From Dehalococcoidales bacterium (lineage in GTDB: Bacteria; Chloroflexota; Dehalococcoidia; Dehalococcoidales; UBA2162), in the NCBI GenBank assembly GCA_030648675.1, contig JAUSGV010000044.1:1-8724 (forward strand): DNA of 8,724 nucleotides. The letters are read 5' to 3'. The notes beneath the pieces are model-generated. The model did no database searches and was not told the DNA's origin. It was given only the letters and a program-made list of their open reading frames with translations. Positions within the stretch are counted from its first letter, which is position 1, and every line of letters begins with the position of its first letter. Made by a program: the position numbers and the translations under genes. Below are positions 5,663 through 8,724 of the stretch, piece after piece.

Positions 5663-6580
5663 TTACTGTATCGCGTAAATTACTGTGACGCTAACGCTTA
5701 TCTCGGTTTGTCCGGGGCTGATCGGTGTGGCCGCGTCCCGGGCCTCAGCAACCGCGCCGTAATACAGCGGAGTCGGCGGAAAGTAACCGCTGGATTCGGT
5801 GATGAAAGTCGGCAGTCCTATCGTGACTCCGCCCAAGGTAGCCAGTTCGGCGCCTTTTGCCTTGGCATCGGCCATCGCCTCTGCCCGAGCCTGCTTTAGA
5901 TAGGGAGTAGGGTCGCTTACGCTGAAGCTAATGCTGTTGATCCGGATGAAATTGCCGCCGGCGACCGCTGCCGCGTCGATGATGGCACTGGCATCAGCGA
6001 TCTTACGAATCGTGACCGTGATCATGTTGCTAACCTGGTAGCCGGTGATCGTATTCGTATTTTTCGTATAATCGTAGACCGGGTAGATATTGAAGCCAGT
6101 CGTAGTAATGTCGGCGTCGGCGATGCCCTTGCTCTTCAATACCTCCATTACCGCATTCATGGCATTGGAAGCATCACTCTGTGCCTGGGCTACGGTTAAG
6201 GCCTGCGCGCTTACGCCAAGGCTCAGGTAGGCGATGTCCGGCGTCGCCTTGATCTGCCCCTGTCCGGTTACCATGATACCCGCGCTGCTTTGATACTGGT
6301 TATAGATGGGGCTCGGAGAGATAAACCCTACTCCAGGAACGGCCATAGCCGGTGCTGCGGAAGGCGCTACAGGCGTGGTCACTCCGACCGCTGCCCCCTG
6401 TGTTGGTACTGCGGGAGCGGCACCCGGAGCTCCTACGTCCGGCGCTCCTACCGGTGGGCTTGCGGCCCCCGGCGTGGTGCCCGGCACGGTTGTGCCTGGC
6501 GTCGCGTTTGGTGCTGCACAAGCGGACACCGTCAATACCATTAAACACACGATAGAAACAAAAACCAATTTTTTTATCAT
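5663..6580 (-). CDS. SIMPL (DUF541) domain lipoprotein, copy 2
   Basis: This 305-residue paralogue of the neighbouring lipoprotein begins MIKK, a hydrophobic core, and the lipobox VSAC with Cys at residue 21. A Pro/Ala/Gly/Thr-rich stalk follows (about 22-95) with repeated PGTT and GAP units. The SIMPL domain runs from about 101 to the end and starts GIMVTGQGQIKATPDIAYL. The mature protein should be anchored to the outer face of the membrane with the SIMPL domain held off by the flexible stalk. The start at 6580 is fixed by a very strong ribosome binding site (GGGAGGAGG, plus-strand 6588-6596), seven bases upstream. By eye the two SIMPL domains are about three quarters identical, while the stalks differ in length and composition, so the stalk evolves faster. 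A shared substrate or oligomer is possible but unproven. Confidence 0.92.
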   Translation of the reverse strand: MIKKLVFVSIVCLMVLTVSACAAPNATPGTTVPGTTPGAASPPVGAPDVGAPGAAPAVPTQGAAVGVTTPVAPSAAPAMAVPGVGFISPSPIYNQYQSSAGIMVTGQGQIKATPDIAYLSLGVSAQALTVAQAQSDASNAMNAVMEVLKSKGIADADITTTGFNIYPVYDYTKNTNTITGYQVSNMITVTIRKIADASAIIDAAAVAGGNFIRINSISFSVSDPTPYLKQARAEAMADAKAKGAELATLGGVTIGLPTFITESSGYFPPTPLYYGAVAEARDAATPISPGQTEISVSVTVIYAIQ

Positions 6581-6740
6581 AATTGAACCTCCTCCCATTG
6601 GTTAAATATTCTTGAATCATCCCCTATCTAATTAATATAACGCTGAACCTGTGAAAAAGTTAGGTGCGAATATATGAAATAAGTAACATTTTTATAACGA
6701 TTTACCTCACAGGTACCGGACATTAACAACTGCGTTCTTA
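6581..6740. other. Divergent intergenic region between SIMPL copy 2 and argS
   Basis: The AT-rich region carries the ribosome binding site of the minus-strand lipoprotein and upstream of it a minus-strand TATATT-like box (plus 6634-6641, AATATAAC) without a clear -35 partner. On the plus strand it leads to the argS promoter. No T-box leader, riboswitch-like stem or attenuator is apparent before argS, and the predicted argS leader would be too short for one. Confidence 0.4.
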
Positions 6741-6749
6741 TGCTATAAT
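6741..6749 (+). promoter_or_regulatory. Consensus extended -10 promoter of argS
   Basis: TGCTATAAT at 6741-6749 is a perfect extended -10 element. The best -35 candidate, TTAACA at 6723-6728, is only 15 bases away, so the extended element probably carries recognition. The expected transcription start near 6756 lies after the TTG at 6753 and about 15 bases before the ATG at 6771. This supports the ATG as the start codon. Confidence 0.65.
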
Positions 6750-6770
6750 CTTTTGTTTAACGGAAAAAAT

Positions 6771-8444
6771 ATGAGCGGAATACTCGAAATAAGACAGAAG
6801 CTGGCCGCCCAATTGACGGAAGCGGCGGCCAAAGCCCAGCAAGAAGGTAAACTGCCGCTGGTAGCTTTACCGGATATTACCATCGAACATCCCCAGAATG
6901 CGGCTTTCGGTGACTATGCGTCGAGTTTTCCTTTGAAACTTGCCCGGGCCGCCGGAGTCAGGCCGATGGCGATTGCCGAGGAATTGATCAACCTGATGAC
7001 GCCCTGCTCCGAGGTGGAAAGCGTCAAGGTTGCCCCTCCCGGATTCATTAATTTCACCCTGAAGGCAGGGTGGCTGAACAGTCAGATAGAGCCGATCCGG
7101 AAGGCCGGCGAAAATTACGGACAAATCGATTTCGGTAAAGGCAAGCGGGTGCAGATCGAGTTTGTCAGCGTCAATCCTACCGGTCCCCTCCATGTAGGCC
7201 ACGGCCGGGGGGCGATTTACGGCAGCACTCTGGCGAATGTATTGGCCGTTTCAGGCCATAAAGTGGAGAGGGAATATTACATAAACGACGCCGGCAACCA
7301 GATCGACGCTTTCTCCCGCTCCCTTTACGCCCGCTACAAGCAGAGCCTGGGCATCGAAGCCGAGATGCCGGAAAACGGCTATTTCGGCAGTTATATGGTC
7401 GACCTTGCCAAAGACATGATTGCCGAACATGGCGACCGGTTCGCCAAACTTCCGGAGGCGGACAGCATTAAACAGTTAGGCGAGATTGGATTGCAAAGAA
7501 TGATCTCTCAGATCAGAAAAGATCTTGAACTTATCGGGGTTACTTTCGATGTCTGGTTCAGCGAACGCAGTCTCTATGCTAAAGGGCAGTTCCAGACGGT
7601 GATGGATATGCTCCGCAAGAATGGCTATCTGGTGGAAAAGGAAAATGCCACCTGGTTTATGTCGACCGCTCTCGGGGAGGACAAGGACAACGTCGTCGTC
7701 CGCGGCGACGGTTCCCCTACGTATTTCGCCGCCGATATCGCCTATCATTACAACAAATTTGTCGAGCGTAAGTTCGATAAAGTCATCGATATTTGGGGAG
7801 CCGACCACCAGGGGCACGTCGCCCGCATGAAAGCTGTCGTCGGTGCCCTCGGCATCAAGCCGGAACGGCTCAAAATAATAATTTCGCAGTTGGTTACCCT
7901 GAAGCGGGGTGACGAGATCGTACGCCTCTCCAAGCGAAGCGGCGATATTATTACCTTGCGCGAGGTAGTGGACGAGGTTGGCGCCGATGCCTGCCGCTTC
8001 TTCTTCCTGCAACGCAGTGCTGACAGCCAGATGGATTTCGATCTCGAGCTGGCCAAAAAGCAGTCGTCGGAAAATCCGGTCTATTACGTACAGTATGCTC
8101 ATGCCCGCATCGCCAGCATCCTGCGCCTGGCGGTAGAAAAAGGCATCAATTTCTCCGAAGGCGACGTTTCGGTTTTAACCTCCGAGCCGGAATTGAACCT
8201 GATCCGCAAACTGCTTCTGCTGCCGGAACTTGTGGAAACGGTCTCGTCAACGCTTGAGCCGCACCATCTGACTTATTATGCCCAGGAGATGGCTACTGCT
8301 TTCCACGTCTTTTACCGCGATTGCCGGGTGGTTTCCGACGATGGATGTCAGACCAAAGCGCGTCTTAAACTGGTGGCCGCCACCAAGACCGTCCTGGCCC
8401 GGACGCTGCACCTTCTCGGCATGAATGCACCGGAGAAAATGTAA
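6771..8444 (+). CDS. argS: Arginyl-tRNA synthetase
   Basis: This 557-residue class I aminoacyl-tRNA synthetase charges tRNA-Arg with arginine, using ATP, in the cytoplasm. The N-terminal Add-1 domain (about 1-110) includes AFGDYASSFPLKLA. The HIGH motif appears as HVGH at residues 141-144 within NPTGPLHVGHGRG. The KMSKS-equivalent loop is RLSKRSGD at about 385-392, and the C-terminal DALR-type anticodon-binding helical domain begins near YVQYAHARIASI (about 437). The length is normal and the gene looks complete. The ATG at 6771 is preferred to an in-frame TTG at 6753 because the promoter would start transcription downstream of the TTG. Only a weak GGAAAA-type ribosome binding sequence precedes the ATG. 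No clear terminator follows the stop; an insertion sequence end begins about 40 bases later. Confidence 0.97.
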   Translation: MSGILEIRQKLAAQLTEAAAKAQQEGKLPLVALPDITIEHPQNAAFGDYASSFPLKLARAAGVRPMAIAEELINLMTPCSEVESVKVAPPGFINFTLKAGWLNSQIEPIRKAGENYGQIDFGKGKRVQIEFVSVNPTGPLHVGHGRGAIYGSTLANVLAVSGHKVEREYYINDAGNQIDAFSRSLYARYKQSLGIEAEMPENGYFGSYMVDLAKDMIAEHGDRFAKLPEADSIKQLGEIGLQRMISQIRKDLELIGVTFDVWFSERSLYAKGQFQTVMDMLRKNGYLVEKENATWFMSTALGEDKDNVVVRGDGSPTYFAADIAYHYNKFVERKFDKVIDIWGADHQGHVARMKAVVGALGIKPERLKIIISQLVTLKRGDEIVRLSKRSGDIITLREVVDEVGADACRFFFLQRSADSQMDFDLELAKKQSSENPVYYVQYAHARIASILRLAVEKGINFSEGDVSVLTSEPELNLIRKLLLLPELVETVSSTLEPHHLTYYAQEMATAFHVFYRDCRVVSDDGCQTKARLKLVAATKTVLARTLHLLGMNAPEKM

Positions 8445-8450
8445 CCCCTG

Positions 8451-8480
8451 AGATTAAAGATTTAAGATATAAGATTAAAT
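8451..8480. repeat. AT-rich degenerate direct repeats after argS
   Basis: AGATTAAA occurs at 8451-8458 and 8472-8479, with TTTAAGATATAAG between. It is low-complexity, non-coding, and similar in style to the AAGATA-rich run after the TIR gene. It may have been a target for the insertion sequence that follows. Confidence 0.4.
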
Positions 8481-8485
8481 ACTAG

Positions 8486-8724
8486 GAGTGTGTCCGAGTA
8501 ACGGATGACTTGCCATCAGTTAACGAGAAAAATGCCGTCGTTGAAAAAGAATGACATGGTTTTTCGGTGGTGGATGGTGAATTATAAACAATACGCGCCA
8601 GTAGCCTTACTCTGCCGGCGTGGTGGCCTGCGCTTCCTGACCGAATACGCCCCGGCCACAGACTCTGAATAGCTTGAGCAGGTTGTGACCGGTACAGATG
8701 ACCTTCCACTCGCTACTCACCTTG
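8486..8724 (-). mobile_element. Insertion sequence end (IS1182-like), continuing past the window
   Basis: The stretch holds the 3' end of a minus-strand transposase gene and about 120 bases between its stop and a likely element end. The end probably lies near 8486, where GAGTGTGTCCGAGTAACGG would be the terminal inverted repeat. The preceding CTAG at 8482-8485 could be half of a 4-bp target duplication. The other end is outside the window, so the exact border, terminal repeat and duplication are inferred. Confidence 0.55.
8607..8724 (-). CDS. Transposase C-terminal fragment (IS1182/IS5-like DDE family), partial
   Basis: Reading on the minus strand from the window edge gives about 38 residues, including VSSEWKVICTGHNLLKLFR, ending GQEAQATTPAE and a TAA at 8607-8609. 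The EW...(I)CT.HNL.KL.R pattern is typical of the C terminus of IS1182-like and related DDE transposases, where it lies just after the catalytic core. The catalytic residues are off the window, so I cannot say whether the element is active. The gene points toward argS, and no terminator is visible between them. Confidence 0.65.
   Translation of the reverse strand, partial: KVSSEWKVICTGHNLLKLFRVCGRGVFGQEAQATTPAE

Noticed and set aside
7476..8102. A 208-codon open frame on the minus strand
   Set aside because: It lies wholly antisense to the conserved core of argS and has no ribosome site or recognisable domain.
8482..8709. A 75-codon minus-strand open frame at the window end
   Set aside because: It is in a different frame from the transposase C terminus, which matches known transposase ends, and it runs into the non-coding IS end.
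1..8724. tRNA, rRNA or riboswitch genes
   Set aside because: I saw no cloverleaf ending in a CCA-type acceptor, no rRNA core sequence and no recognisable riboswitch in the intergenic regions.

Overview
The window looks like bacterial chromosome from a moderately GC-rich genome. The flanking genes are GC-rich and an AT-rich islet sits between them. Short dispersed intergenic repeats, two lipoproteins with proline/alanine-rich stalks and SIMPL domains, and near-leaderless extended -10 promoters suggest a Chloroflexota (Dehalococcoidia-like) organism. That assignment is inference; no rRNA or other taxonomic marker is present.

Layout. (1) 1-1350: a plus-strand HI0933/BaiN-type FAD flavoprotein gene, probably translated from a nearly leaderless mRNA, followed by terminator-like hairpins. 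(2) About 1350-4012: an AT-rich accessory islet on the plus strand. It holds two overlapping reading frames that are best explained as one gene of about 616 codons split by a one-base frameshift near 2554. The product has an unrecognised helical N-terminal part and a PD-(D/E)XK nuclease-like C-terminal part. A perfect AT-rich inverted repeat and a good promoter follow, then a ThsB-like TIR-domain gene (Thoeris-type, NAD-linked anti-phage signalling). No ThsA effector is visible. (3) 4013-6580: two tandem minus-strand SIMPL-domain (DUF541) lipoprotein genes. Each is followed by its own strong terminator and a copy of the same dispersed repeat, so the whole gene-terminator-repeat module appears duplicated. 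(4) 6581-8444: a divergent intergenic region with an extended -10 promoter, then argS (arginyl-tRNA synthetase) on the plus strand. (5) About 8486-8724: one end of an insertion sequence, carrying the last 38 codons of a minus-strand transposase that runs off the window.

The housekeeping genes (flavoprotein, argS) and the envelope lipoproteins appear to be stable chromosomal neighbours. The nuclease-like and TIR genes look like a small defence islet. The most interesting question is whether these two form a two-component anti-phage system or are independent remnants, and whether the frameshift is real, programmed or an assembly error.
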